Assembly: GCF_000568405.1 (NCBI RefSeq)
Contig: NZ_ARZY01000017.1
Span: 1-64,000, forward strand
From: Catenovulum agarivorans DS-2
GTDB lineage: Bacteria; Pseudomonadota; Gammaproteobacteria; Enterobacterales; Alteromonadaceae
Direction: 5' to 3'
DNA length: 64,000 bases
Part shown: positions 28,000-34,826 of the stretch, one piece after another
How positions within the stretch are numbered: position 1 is the first letter of the stretch
Layout of the letters: each line of letters begins with the position of its first letter
Translations under genes and position numbers: made by a program
Notes under the pieces: generated by a model
Databases searched by the model: none
Told to the model about the DNA's origin: nothing
What the model saw: the letters and a program-made list of their open reading frames with translations, nothing else

Positions 28000-28022
28000 A
28001 AACCCGCTTTCGGCGGGTTTTT
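28000..28022 (+). terminator. Intrinsic terminator after flgL
   Basis: AAACCCGC (28000-28007) pairs with GCGGGTTT (28013-28020) around TTTCG, with a run of five T. Confidence 0.93.
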
Positions 28023-28194
28023 GCGTTTTCAGACTAGCTGATTTTTACTGAGTTGACTTGACTGGTTGAATCTTGTTCAGTTTTCACCTGAAAAAAATTA
28101 TTTAAGTTTTTGTTTTATTACCGAGTCGGCAGGTTGTGTAAAAACTTTAGAGCGTAATTATCTAATTTTTAAGGTTATTTTTTTAAATTTTTCC

Positions 28195-28221
28195 TAAAGA
28201 GTCGTTTTTTCTCTCCGATAT
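28195..28221 (+). promoter_or_regulatory. Sigma-28 promoter of flagellin 1
   Basis: TAAAGAGT-N11-TCCGATAT. The -10 box and the following bases (CTCTCCGATATATTAAGTGT...) are identical to those before flagellin 3 over 22 bp. Confidence 0.82.
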
Positions 28222-28324
28222 ATTAAGTGTCACTGGAAGACATAAGTTTCAAACCACAAAGTAAGTTTAAGCTCAAAAACAACAAGGTTTATATAAAAAG
28301 ACGTTAGATTAGGAGAGAGTAATT

Positions 28325-29149
28325 ATGTCTATGTTCGTAAATACAAATATTTCATCGCTCAATGCGCAGCGACAACTGTTCAACTCGGGTAACTCGCTCA
28401 ATGTAGCGTTTGAACGTTTATCGTCAGGTTTTCGTATCAACAGAGCATCAGATGATGCGGCTGGTTTGCAGATCACCGACCGAATGACCACCCAAGTACA
28501 AGGTTTACAGCAAGCAGTTCGAAATGCGAATGATGCGATTTCATTAACGCAAACTGCTGAAGGGGCGATGCAAGAGATTACTTCATCATTGCAACGAATT
28601 CGTCAGTTAGCGGTGCAATCGCAAAATGGTATCAATAGTTCATCTGACCGTTTGGCGCTACAAAAAGAAGTATCAGCACTTAAAACTGAAATCAGCCGTA
28701 TCGGTTCAACCACGCAGTTTGCTGGTGTAGAGTTGTTGACAGGTACTTACTCGGCTGCATTTTTAGTTGGTGCAAATGGTGGGCAAACTATTTCGGTTAA
28801 TTTGTCTCGCAGTGGTGGATTTGGTGCTTCGGGCTTGAGTATCGGCACCTTATCTGTTCAAACAGCCAGCCAAGCATCAGCTGCGTTAACTTCAATTGAT
28901 GCTGCAATTTCGACTATAGGTTCGACTCGAGCCGACTTGGGTGCGTTACAAAATCGCTTCCAATCAACTATTCGTAACTTAAGTAACATAGTTGAAAATG
29001 TTTCAGGCGCGCGTTCACGCATTAAAGATACAGATTTTGCGACTGAAACGGCGTCACTTACCAAAAATCAAATTTTACAACAGGCAAGTACAACTGTATT
29101 GAGTCAGGCCAACCAAAGACCTCAATCTGCCTTGTCATTGTTGGGATAA
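28325..29149 (+). CDS. Flagellin 1
   Basis: A 274-residue compact flagellin with only D0/D1 domains and a short variable centre. The N-terminus is MSMFVNTNISSLNAQRQLFN and the C-terminus NQRPQSALSLLG. The D1 motif RLSSGFRINRASDDAAGLQI is intact. Variable residues lie at about 175-205. It is the first of three tandem flagellins, each with its own sigma-28 promoter. It has TAGGAGAG before the ATG and a terminator at 29340. Confidence 0.96.
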   Translation: MSMFVNTNISSLNAQRQLFNSGNSLNVAFERLSSGFRINRASDDAAGLQITDRMTTQVQGLQQAVRNANDAISLTQTAEGAMQEITSSLQRIRQLAVQSQNGINSSSDRLALQKEVSALKTEISRIGSTTQFAGVELLTGTYSAAFLVGANGGQTISVNLSRSGGFGASGLSIGTLSVQTASQASAALTSIDAAISTIGSTRADLGALQNRFQSTIRNLSNIVENVSGARSRIKDTDFATETASLTKNQILQQASTTVLSQANQRPQSALSLLG

Positions 29150-29339
29150 GTCTATGAATAATATTACGCGGATGATTGTCCGCACCTATCAATTGATAGT
29201 GATTTAAACCACAAGTGGAAAGCGTTATCTCGTTCGAGCTCAACGCGCCAGGGTGCTATTTACGCAAATTGTCATAAATTTAATCTGTGACTCTTTGCAA
29301 ACCAGTTCGCGCACTCTCTCCTAACTTGTGTAGCGATTT

Positions 29340-29366
29340 GCTGGGGAATTTTTCCCCAGCTGTTTT
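29340..29366 (+). terminator. Intrinsic terminator after flagellin 1
   Basis: GCTGGGGAA (29340-29348) pairs with TTCCCCAGC (29352-29360) around TTT, followed by TGTTTT. It lies about 190 nt after the stop codon, giving an unusually long 3' UTR. Confidence 0.88.
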
Positions 29367-29505
29367 GCTTGTTCTGTTGGTGGTGGACCTGTTGCTCCCA
29401 TCAATCCTGTCCTATGTCTATTCTAATAACCCGAAAAAAACAAAGTTCATCTTTATTTTTTGTTATACTCTCATTTGTATGTATAAAGTATTATTGAAAT
29501 GACAA

Positions 29506-29632
29506 AAAATGTTCAATTAATTTCTAAAGTGTACTTTTTATGTGCCGATATAAATGGTGAAGAAGGATAAATTTATAATTTATGCCTTTAAGTGTAACTT
29601 GTTGGCTTAGGCCTTCATTTATTGAACATTTT
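29506..29632. repeat. 12-bp inverted repeat flanking flagellin 2 promoter
   Basis: AAAATGTTCAAT (29506-29517) and ATTGAACATTTT (29621-29632) are perfect inverted repeats 103 bp apart, one on each side of the sigma-28 promoter at 29525-29551. The left arm is upstream of the promoter and so outside the transcript. They could be an operator pair or invertible-switch ends, or chance in AT-rich DNA. Confidence 0.5.
29525..29551 (+). promoter_or_regulatory. Sigma-28 promoter of flagellin 2
   Basis: TAAAGTGT-N11-GCCGATAT, close to the FliA consensus, about 100 bp before the flagellin 2 ATG. Confidence 0.86.
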
Positions 29633-29652
29633 ATTGCATAGGAGTGAGTACT

Positions 29653-30477
29653 ATGAGTATGTTCGTTAATACTAATGTGTCCTCAATAAACGCACAGCGT
29701 CAGTTGTTTAATTCTGGCTCTGCGCTTAATGTTTCATTTGAACGTTTGTCATCTGGTTTTCGTATCAACCGAGCATCGGACGATGCTGCGGGTCTACAGA
29801 TTACCGACCGTATGTCGAGCCAAATTCAAGGTTTGAATCAAGCGGTTCGTAATGCCAATGACGCTATTTCATTAACCCAAACAGCTGAAGGTGCAATGCA
29901 AGAAATTACTTCTTCTTTGCAGCGTATCCGTCAGTTAGCGGTTCAATCGCAAAACGGTATCAATACCTCAGCGGACAGAACGGCACTACAAAAAGAAGTA
30001 TCAGCACTTAAAACTGAGATAAGCCGTATTGGTACAACAACTCAGTTTGCCGGTGTTGACTTATTAACAGGTACCTATTCAGCTGCTTTCTTAGTAGGTG
30101 CTAATGGTGGTCAAACCATTTCCGTTAACTTATCACGCACCGGTGGTTTTGGTGCTTCGGGTTTAGGTGGTGCTAGCTTTGATGTTAGTACAGCAGAACT
30201 TGCGTCAGGCACTTTGACCGCTATCGATTCGGCTATCTCAACAATTGGTTCGACTCGTGCAGATTTGGGTGCGTTACAAAATCGTTTCCAATCAACAATA
30301 CGTAACTTAAGTAACATTGTGGAAAATGTTTCAGGTGCGCGTTCTCGCATCAAAGATACAGATTTCGCAACTGAAACAGCTGAATTAACCCGTAATCAGA
30401 TAATTCAGCAAGCCAGTACTACTATCTTAAGTCAGGCAAACCAAAGACCTCAATCGGCTTTATCGCTATTAGGTTAA
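29653..30477 (+). CDS. Flagellin 2
   Basis: A 274-residue flagellin closely similar to its neighbours. The ATG at 29653 is taken because it gives the MSMFVNTNVSS start shared by all three and AGGAG lies 9 bp upstream; a GTG 9 bp earlier is unlikely. The variable centre (ASFDVSTAELASGTLTAIDSA) differs most from the other two. The start of the D0/D1 conserved region, RLSSGFRINRASDDAAGLQI, is intact, as is the C-terminal SALSLLG. Confidence 0.96.
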   Translation: MSMFVNTNVSSINAQRQLFNSGSALNVSFERLSSGFRINRASDDAAGLQITDRMSSQIQGLNQAVRNANDAISLTQTAEGAMQEITSSLQRIRQLAVQSQNGINTSADRTALQKEVSALKTEISRIGTTTQFAGVDLLTGTYSAAFLVGANGGQTISVNLSRTGGFGASGLGGASFDVSTAELASGTLTAIDSAISTIGSTRADLGALQNRFQSTIRNLSNIVENVSGARSRIKDTDFATETAELTRNQIIQQASTTILSQANQRPQSALSLLG

Positions 30478-30501
30478 TATTTGACTTAAGCTCTGCTTCC
30501 G

Positions 30502-30554
30502 CCCGTTTGGGAATAGCCAGGAGGTAGTGCGACGGGTTTTTCAGGCCAAACGGG
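30502..30554 (+). other. Flagellin 2 3' UTR hairpin with complementary loop
   Basis: CCCGTTTGG (30502-30510) pairs with CCAAACGGG (30546-30554) around a 35-nt loop. CCCGT can instead pair with ACGGG (30532-30536), which is followed by five T, giving a terminator-like alternative. The loop contains CCAGGAGGTAGTG (30517-30529), the exact complement of a segment in the loop of the flagellin 3 terminator. Confidence 0.6.
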
Positions 30555-30571
30555 TGAGTTGTACTCACTCC

Positions 30572-30611
30572 AATAAGGGCCGAGAAGCGGTAAATCTCGG
30601 CTCTTATTTTT
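30572..30611 (+). terminator. Intrinsic terminator after flagellin 2
   Basis: AATAAGGGCCGAGA (30572-30585) pairs with TCTCGGCTCTTATT (30595-30608), with one G-U pair, followed by TTT and a G. It is a strong hairpin with a 9-nt loop. Confidence 0.9.
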
Positions 30612-30782
30612 GCCTTTAGGACTTTTTTGCACTTTTTACCTCAAATATGGAAATTTTTATAGGCGGGCAGTGTGGTTTGTAGAGCTAGTTAAATCAATGG
30701 GTTATAGCCCATTTGCCGATCAAAGTTGTGAGGTTTTGCCGATTTGCGGCAAAACTTTCCGCTATTATTTGCTGCCAATCTA

Positions 30783-30809
30783 TAAAGATTGTTGCGGCCT
30801 CTCCGATAT
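30783..30809 (+). promoter_or_regulatory. Sigma-28 promoter of flagellin 3
   Basis: TAAAGATT-N11-TCCGATAT. It shares the -10 box and early leader with flagellin 1, which suggests that promoter and gene were duplicated together. Confidence 0.84.
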
Positions 30810-30876
30810 ATTAAGTGTCAGCGGATGATAACAATAAAAACAAGGCACTTAATAAACCAAGTTAGGAGAGACCAAA

Positions 30877-31704
30877 ATGTCAATGTTCGTAAATACAAAT
30901 GTATCTTCATTAAACGCTCAGCGTCAGTTATTTAATTCAAACTTAGGATTAAACACAGCTTTTGAAAGACTATCGTCAGGTTTTCGTATTAACCGTGCAT
31001 CAGATGATGCGGCAGGTTTGCAAATTACCGACCGTATGACTACACAAATCGAAGGCTTAAATCAAGCGGTTAGAAATGCAAACGATGCAATTTCTTTAAC
31101 CCAAACCGCTGAAGGTGCAATGCAAGAGATCACCTCTTCATTACAACGTATTCGTCAATTATCAATTCAGGCACAAAATGGTATTAACAGTTCGTCTGAC
31201 CGTTTAGCACTACAAAAAGAAGTTTCTGCACTTAAAACTGAAATTAGTCGAATTGGTTCAACGACTCAATTTGCCGGTGTTAACTTGTTAACTGGTACTT
31301 ATTCTGCAGCATTTTTAGTCGGTGCAAATGGTGGCCAAACTATCTCGGTAAATATGTCACGCACTGGTGGCTTTGGCGCCTCAGGTTTGGGTGTAGGTAC
31401 ACTGACAGTTCAAACGGAAAATGATGCGTCGGCCGCGTTAACCGCAATTGACACCGCAATTTCTGTGATTGGTGCGGCTCGAGCAGACTTAGGTGCATTG
31501 CAAAATCGATTTCAGTCAACCATCCGTAACTTAAGTAATGTTGCGGAAAATGTATCTGCTGCGCGCTCTCGTATCAAAGATACCGACTTTGCTGAAGAAA
31601 CCGCTTCATTGACTAAAAATCAAATTTTACAACAAGCAAGTACTACTGTACTTAGCCAAGCGAATCAAAGACCACAATCAGCATTATCTTTGTTGGGAGG
31701 TTAG
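30877..31704 (+). CDS. Flagellin 3
   Basis: A 275-residue flagellin, nearly identical in length and ends to the other two, with one extra C-terminal Gly (LSLLGG). Substitutions are spread through D1 (for example LGLNTAFERL, QLSIQAQNG and AARADLGALQNRFQSTIRNLSNVAENVSAARSR), so it is the most diverged of the set in the conserved helices. TTAGGAGAG precedes the ATG. No fliD, flaG or fliS follows. Confidence 0.96.
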   Translation: MSMFVNTNVSSLNAQRQLFNSNLGLNTAFERLSSGFRINRASDDAAGLQITDRMTTQIEGLNQAVRNANDAISLTQTAEGAMQEITSSLQRIRQLSIQAQNGINSSSDRLALQKEVSALKTEISRIGSTTQFAGVNLLTGTYSAAFLVGANGGQTISVNMSRTGGFGASGLGVGTLTVQTENDASAALTAIDTAISVIGAARADLGALQNRFQSTIRNLSNVAENVSAARSRIKDTDFAEETASLTKNQILQQASTTVLSQANQRPQSALSLLGG

Positions 31705-32015
31705 TTAGCATAACAACTCATTTTGGTTGTTTATTAAGTGACTGGACATGGAGGTTCGTTTTTACTTGATTAAAACAATGTGACTGTTAATTTGGCAAGC
31801 ATATTGCTTTAATCCTTTTAGCAAATACAATTTGCGACCAAATGCGTTAGTTAGACAATTATTTGACGGAAATCCCTCTTTCCAAATTGTTTAACTTGAG
31901 CATAACCAACTGACAGGAATAGTGGCTAACACCTCAACCCTCACTACCTCCTGGCGCTATTTCTGTTAGTTGGTTGGTTTTTCTGCTTAAACCTTAGATT
32001 CAATATTGATGGTTG
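31705..32015. other. Intergenic region flagellin 3 to Sel1 gene
   Basis: A 311-bp region between convergent genes. Apart from the long flagellin 3 hairpin terminator at 31904-31982 I see nothing in it. Confidence 0.65.
31904..31982 (+). terminator. Long-stem terminator after flagellin 3
   Basis: AACCAACTGACAGGAATAG (31904-31922) pairs with CTATTTCTGTTAGTTGGTT (31957-31975), 17 Watson-Crick and 2 G-U pairs, followed by GGTTTTT. The 34-nt loop contains CACTACCTCCTGG (31942-31954), perfectly complementary to the loop of the flagellin 2 hairpin. It lies 200 nt past the stop codon. Confidence 0.75.
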
Positions 32016-32999
32016 TTAGTTTTGTAGCGCTAATTTAGCTTGAATGTCTTCTATTTCTTCATATTTTTCCGCAGCTAACCGCTGTGCTTGATTGAGTTCG
32101 TGCGCGGTTAATTTGTGTTGAATATCCATCATCGCGGCTTTTGCTTCAGTTACGCCATAAACGTTGGCAAGTGACATCCAAACATAACTATGAATAACTG
32201 ACTTGGGCAGACCTTCACCTTTAATAAACATCATGCCCAAATAGAACATCGCTTTACCATGTGCTGCCATGGCCGCCCGACGAAACCACTTTGCCGCATG
32301 GATGTAGTCGGCATGTTTTGCGTAATAAACTCCGGTAGAGAATAATTTTTGCGGGTTGACCGTCTCGCCATCGGCTTGCTTTTTTTGTTGAAGTAGCTGG
32401 CTTACTGCTTGCGTCAGTGCGTTTATTTGCACAGATAGGGCATCTATACTATTGGCTAGCGGTTGCAAACTGGTATCTGTGGTTTGGGTTTGAGAATCAG
32501 ATTCAACTTGTGACTTTTGGTGCTGCGCAAGCTTATCAATGGTGCTGGGCATTTGGCTATCGACCCATTCAGCTTCGTCTGCTTGTTGAGTTGTTGTATC
32601 ATCTAGCTCTAACTCAAATTCAGCTAATTGTTCTTCATCTAGCTCAATTTCATCGAGTGTGTCATCCTGCTCAAGTGATAGGTCGATGTCGGCCATTTCA
32701 CTATCATCAATCAATAAATCATCATTGTTGAGTTCGTTTGTATTGAGTTCTTCTGATACTTGGATGTCCGTTTCATTGTCCGCATGTAAATCAGCTAATA
32801 AATCATCATTTAGATACTCATCTAGTTCGTCTAAGACTAGATCATCATCTGGTTGAGTATGTGCAGAAGCATCTGGCTGTTTGACGAAGGATAGTTCTTC
32901 TTCGTCAAATACTTCAAGATCGGGTAAGTCATCCCAATTATCAGGGACTAGATCAGCATCTAGTGATAATTCTTCTTCGGTCGTGTTATTTTTTTGCAT
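32016..32999 (-). CDS. Acidic Sel1-repeat protein
   Basis: A 327-residue protein of unknown function. Residues 1-150 are extremely rich in Asp, Glu and Leu with repeated DDLL/DELDE patterns and are probably disordered. A short coiled-coil-like segment (about 180-205, IDALSVQINALTQAVSQLLQQ) follows. The C-terminus has Sel1/TPR-like helical repeats: LFSTGVYYAKHADYIHAAKWFRRAAMAAHGKAMFYLGMMFIKGEG and PKSVIHSYVWMSLANVYG. No signal peptide or membrane segment is visible, so it is likely a cytoplasmic scaffold. It is convergent with flagellin 3 and divergent from lysC; no link to either is shown. Confidence 0.75.
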   Translation of the reverse strand: MQKNNTTEEELSLDADLVPDNWDDLPDLEVFDEEELSFVKQPDASAHTQPDDDLVLDELDEYLNDDLLADLHADNETDIQVSEELNTNELNNDDLLIDDSEMADIDLSLEQDDTLDEIELDEEQLAEFELELDDTTTQQADEAEWVDSQMPSTIDKLAQHQKSQVESDSQTQTTDTSLQPLANSIDALSVQINALTQAVSQLLQQKKQADGETVNPQKLFSTGVYYAKHADYIHAAKWFRRAAMAAHGKAMFYLGMMFIKGEGLPKSVIHSYVWMSLANVYGVTEAKAAMMDIQHKLTAHELNQAQRLAAEKYEEIEDIQAKLALQN

Positions 33000-33120
33000 G
33001 CGAGCTAACTTAATTTTATCAGTAACCTGTTATCTGACGTATATTTAAAAACTTTAGTTTAAAAGTCAGCAGAAAGAAATATACAGTCGTTTATTTAGCG
33101 AAAATTTTGCAGTTTTAATG

Positions 33121-33149
33121 TTGATTTTTACAGCAATTTGCTATTTAAT
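33121..33149 (+). promoter_or_regulatory. Candidate sigma-70 promoter of lysC
   Basis: TTGATT and TTTAAT are separated by 17 bp, about 30 bp upstream of the riboswitch aptamer. The spacing and position fit. Confidence 0.5.
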
Positions 33150-33187
33150 GCGCGCGCGTCTTAACTAGGGGTGTATACCCCTCCCAA

Positions 33188-33360
33188 GACCGGAAGAGGT
33201 GCGTTGTTCAGGTAACTAATACGAGAAGACTAAGCTTCATTTGAGTGTTAGCCAGGGGGATATACGCCGAGAAATTGCTGTACTTAGTTATCAAGTAATT
33301 TCGGTCAGATTGGTTGAATCTAACTGACTGTCACCAGAATCGGTGGAGAGCTTTCGGCCC
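33188..33360 (+). promoter_or_regulatory. Lysine riboswitch (L box)
   Basis: The aptamer core matches the lysine riboswitch of E. coli lysC: AGAGGTGCGTTGTTCAGGTAAC after the 5' P1 strand, the GGGGGATATACGCCGAG block, TGACTGTCACCAGA, and GGTGGAGAGCTTTCGG at the 3' side. P1 forms between CCGGAAG (33190-33196) and CTTTCGG (33351-33357). It lies in the leader of lysC, the lysine-sensitive aspartokinase gene, so lysine should repress. No terminator with a T run follows, which suggests control of translation. Confidence 0.93.
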
Positions 33361-33364
33361 AAGA

Positions 33365-33422
33365 AATGAAGCCCTTCTTCATTCCACAGCCTTGCTTTCC
33401 CTTTGTTTACTAAGTGGGGAAA
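33365..33422 (+). promoter_or_regulatory. Riboswitch expression platform / SD-sequestering hairpin
   Basis: AATGAAG (33365-33371) pairs with CTTCATT (33377-33383). Then TTTCCC (33396-33401) can pair with GGGAAA (33417-33422), which covers the GGGGA ribosome binding site of lysC. The pairing of the Shine-Dalgarno is seen; its control by lysine binding is inferred. Confidence 0.5.
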
Positions 33423-33423
33423 A

Positions 33424-34776
33424 ATGAAAAACCTTATCGTTGCCAAGTTTGGCGGAACCAGTGTTGCAGATTTTCAAGCTATGTCTCGCTGTGCGGATAT
33501 CGTACTTGCTGACGAAAATATCCGAGTCGTTTGTGTATCTGCGCAGTCAGGCGTGACCAATAAATTAGTTCGTTTAACGCATATGAGTGTCACTGCTCAA
33601 GAGCGGGAAGATATCTTAGCTGAGATCCGTGCAACTGAATATGCCATTGTTGATGAGTTGGGTAAACCTGAATGGGTGACCTTAGCGTTAGACAATCTAT
33701 TGGCGGAGCTTAAAGAAATTGCTTACTCAGATAGTTTAGTGGGTTCAATGCGTTTGAAAGACCACATTCAATCGTTTGGTGAGCAAATGTCATCGTTACT
33801 TTTTGCCGAAGTTTTACGGCAACGCGGTGCACACGCTGTCAATTTCGACATTCGCCAAGTACTGAAAACCGATAGTAATTTCGGTAAAGCTGAACCAGAT
33901 ATTGAGCAAACTCGAATTCAAGCTGAAAAGCTCATAGCACCTGAGTTAGAAGGCACAGTGTTTGTTACTCAAGGGTTTATTGCATCAGATAACCAAGGCA
34001 ACACCACAACACTTGGCCGAGGTGGCAGTGACTATTCAGCTGCTTTGGTGGCTGAAGCATTAGAGGCTGAAACTTTGCAAATCTGGACAGATGTGACGGG
34101 GATTTATACAACTGATCCTCGGTTGACTAAACAGGCGCGACCTATTGCGGAATTGAGTTTTGATGAAGCTGCAGAAATGGCTACATTCGGCGCTAAGATA
34201 TTGCACCCTGCAACGTTGATTCCAGCTGTGCGCAAGGGAATAGGGGTCTTTGTTGGTAGCAGCCGCGAACCAAAAGTGGGTGGCACTTGGATACGTAACA
34301 AGGCAGAAAATAAACCGCCATACAGAGCAATTGCTTTACGCCGTGATCAAATATTGTTAACGGTCAAAAGCCCAAAAATGTTATTTGCAACTGGTTTTAT
34401 CGCCAAGGTATTTTCGATTTTAGCTCAGCACAAAATAAGTGTGGATTTAATTACGACATCGGAAATTTCGGTCGCAATTACCATAGATAATCCAAATAAC
34501 ACGACAACTCAAGGCATTAAACAAGAGGTTTTGGATGAGTTAGCTGAGTTTTGTGACGTGAGCGTTGAAGATAACTTGTCGCTAGTTGCGGTTATTGGCA
34601 ACCATTTACAAGCGAATTCAGGGGTTGGTGGTAAATTGTTTGCAGCTCTAGAAAACTTTAATCTGAGAATGATCTGCCAAGGCGCCAGCCCGCATAATTT
34701 TTGCTTTTTAACTCAGTCAGACGATGCCGCTAAAGTCGTTGAGCATTTGCACGAAGAGTTATTTGACGCTATTTAA
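33424..34776 (+). CDS. lysC: Lysine-sensitive aspartokinase III
   Basis: A 450-residue monofunctional aspartate kinase (E. coli LysC has 449), catalysing the first step to lysine, threonine and methionine. The start at 33424 gives the family N-terminus MKNLIVAKFGGTSVAD and lies 4 bp after GGGGA; an upstream start adds 7 residues but lies in the sequestering stem. Catalytic blocks include TLGRGGSDYSAALVAEAL and FGAKILHPATL. Two ACT domains at the C-terminus (about 315-450) would bind lysine. There is no fused homoserine dehydrogenase domain. Confidence 0.95.
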   Translation: MKNLIVAKFGGTSVADFQAMSRCADIVLADENIRVVCVSAQSGVTNKLVRLTHMSVTAQEREDILAEIRATEYAIVDELGKPEWVTLALDNLLAELKEIAYSDSLVGSMRLKDHIQSFGEQMSSLLFAEVLRQRGAHAVNFDIRQVLKTDSNFGKAEPDIEQTRIQAEKLIAPELEGTVFVTQGFIASDNQGNTTTLGRGGSDYSAALVAEALEAETLQIWTDVTGIYTTDPRLTKQARPIAELSFDEAAEMATFGAKILHPATLIPAVRKGIGVFVGSSREPKVGGTWIRNKAENKPPYRAIALRRDQILLTVKSPKMLFATGFIAKVFSILAQHKISVDLITTSEISVAITIDNPNNTTTQGIKQEVLDELAEFCDVSVEDNLSLVAVIGNHLQANSGVGGKLFAALENFNLRMICQGASPHNFCFLTQSDDAAKVVEHLHEELFDAI

Positions 34777-34798
34777 GCTGCTTATTTAGTCAAAAAAT

Positions 34799-34826
34799 CA
34801 TAAGGCCTAAACCTTTAGGCCTTATG
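34799..34826 (-). terminator. Bidirectional terminator between lysC and secreted protein
   Basis: CATAAGGCCTAAA (34799-34811) pairs perfectly with TTTAGGCCTTATG (34814-34826) around CC. On the minus strand a run of T follows (ATTTTTTG), and the leftward gene's stop codon lies inside the hairpin. It can also serve lysC from the other side, although the plus-strand T tract is weak. Confidence 0.85.

Larger units (their letters stand above)
27972..28324. other. Intergenic region flgL to first flagellin
   Basis: A 353-bp region with the flgL terminator, about 170 bp of AT-rich DNA in which I see nothing definite, the sigma-28 promoter of the first flagellin, and about a 100-nt leader ending in TAGGAGAGAG. 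Confidence 0.7.
29150..29652. other. Intergenic region flagellin 1 to 2
   Basis: A 503-bp region. It holds the flagellin 1 3' UTR with a GCGTT/AACGC hairpin near 29230, a terminator at 29340, then AT-rich DNA, a 12-bp inverted repeat flanking the flagellin 2 promoter, and the flagellin 2 leader. A 71-codon ORF across the terminator is not credible as a gene. Confidence 0.7.
30478..30876. other. Intergenic region flagellin 2 to 3
   Basis: A 399-bp region with two alternative hairpins and a terminator from the flagellin 2 transcript (30502-30611), about 170 bp with no clear feature, the sigma-28 promoter of flagellin 3, and a leader whose first bases (TATTAAGTG, 30809-30817) can pair with CACTTAATA (30846-30854). 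Confidence 0.7.
33000..33423. other. Leader region between Sel1 gene and lysC
   Basis: A 424-bp region. It contains the start region of the leftward Sel1 gene, a sigma-70-like promoter near 33121, the lysine riboswitch (33188-33360), and a ribosome-site hairpin before lysC. Confidence 0.75.

Noticed and set aside
29287-29502. 71-codon ORF between flagellins 1 and 2
   Set aside because: It runs through the intrinsic terminator and AT-rich spacer and has no ribosome site; the hydrophobic residues come from T-rich DNA.
30610-30828. 72-codon ORF between flagellins 2 and 3
   Set aside because: It overlaps the sigma-28 promoter of flagellin 3 and has no recognisable protein features.
31904-31975. 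Integron attC site
   Set aside because: The long stem and loop size look similar, but the RYYYAAC and GTTRRRY core boxes are not present at the ends, and there is no integrase or cassette array.
33361-33423. Transcription terminator of the lysine riboswitch
   Set aside because: The AATGAAG/CTTCATT hairpin is not followed by a T run; the ribosome-site pairing explains the platform better.
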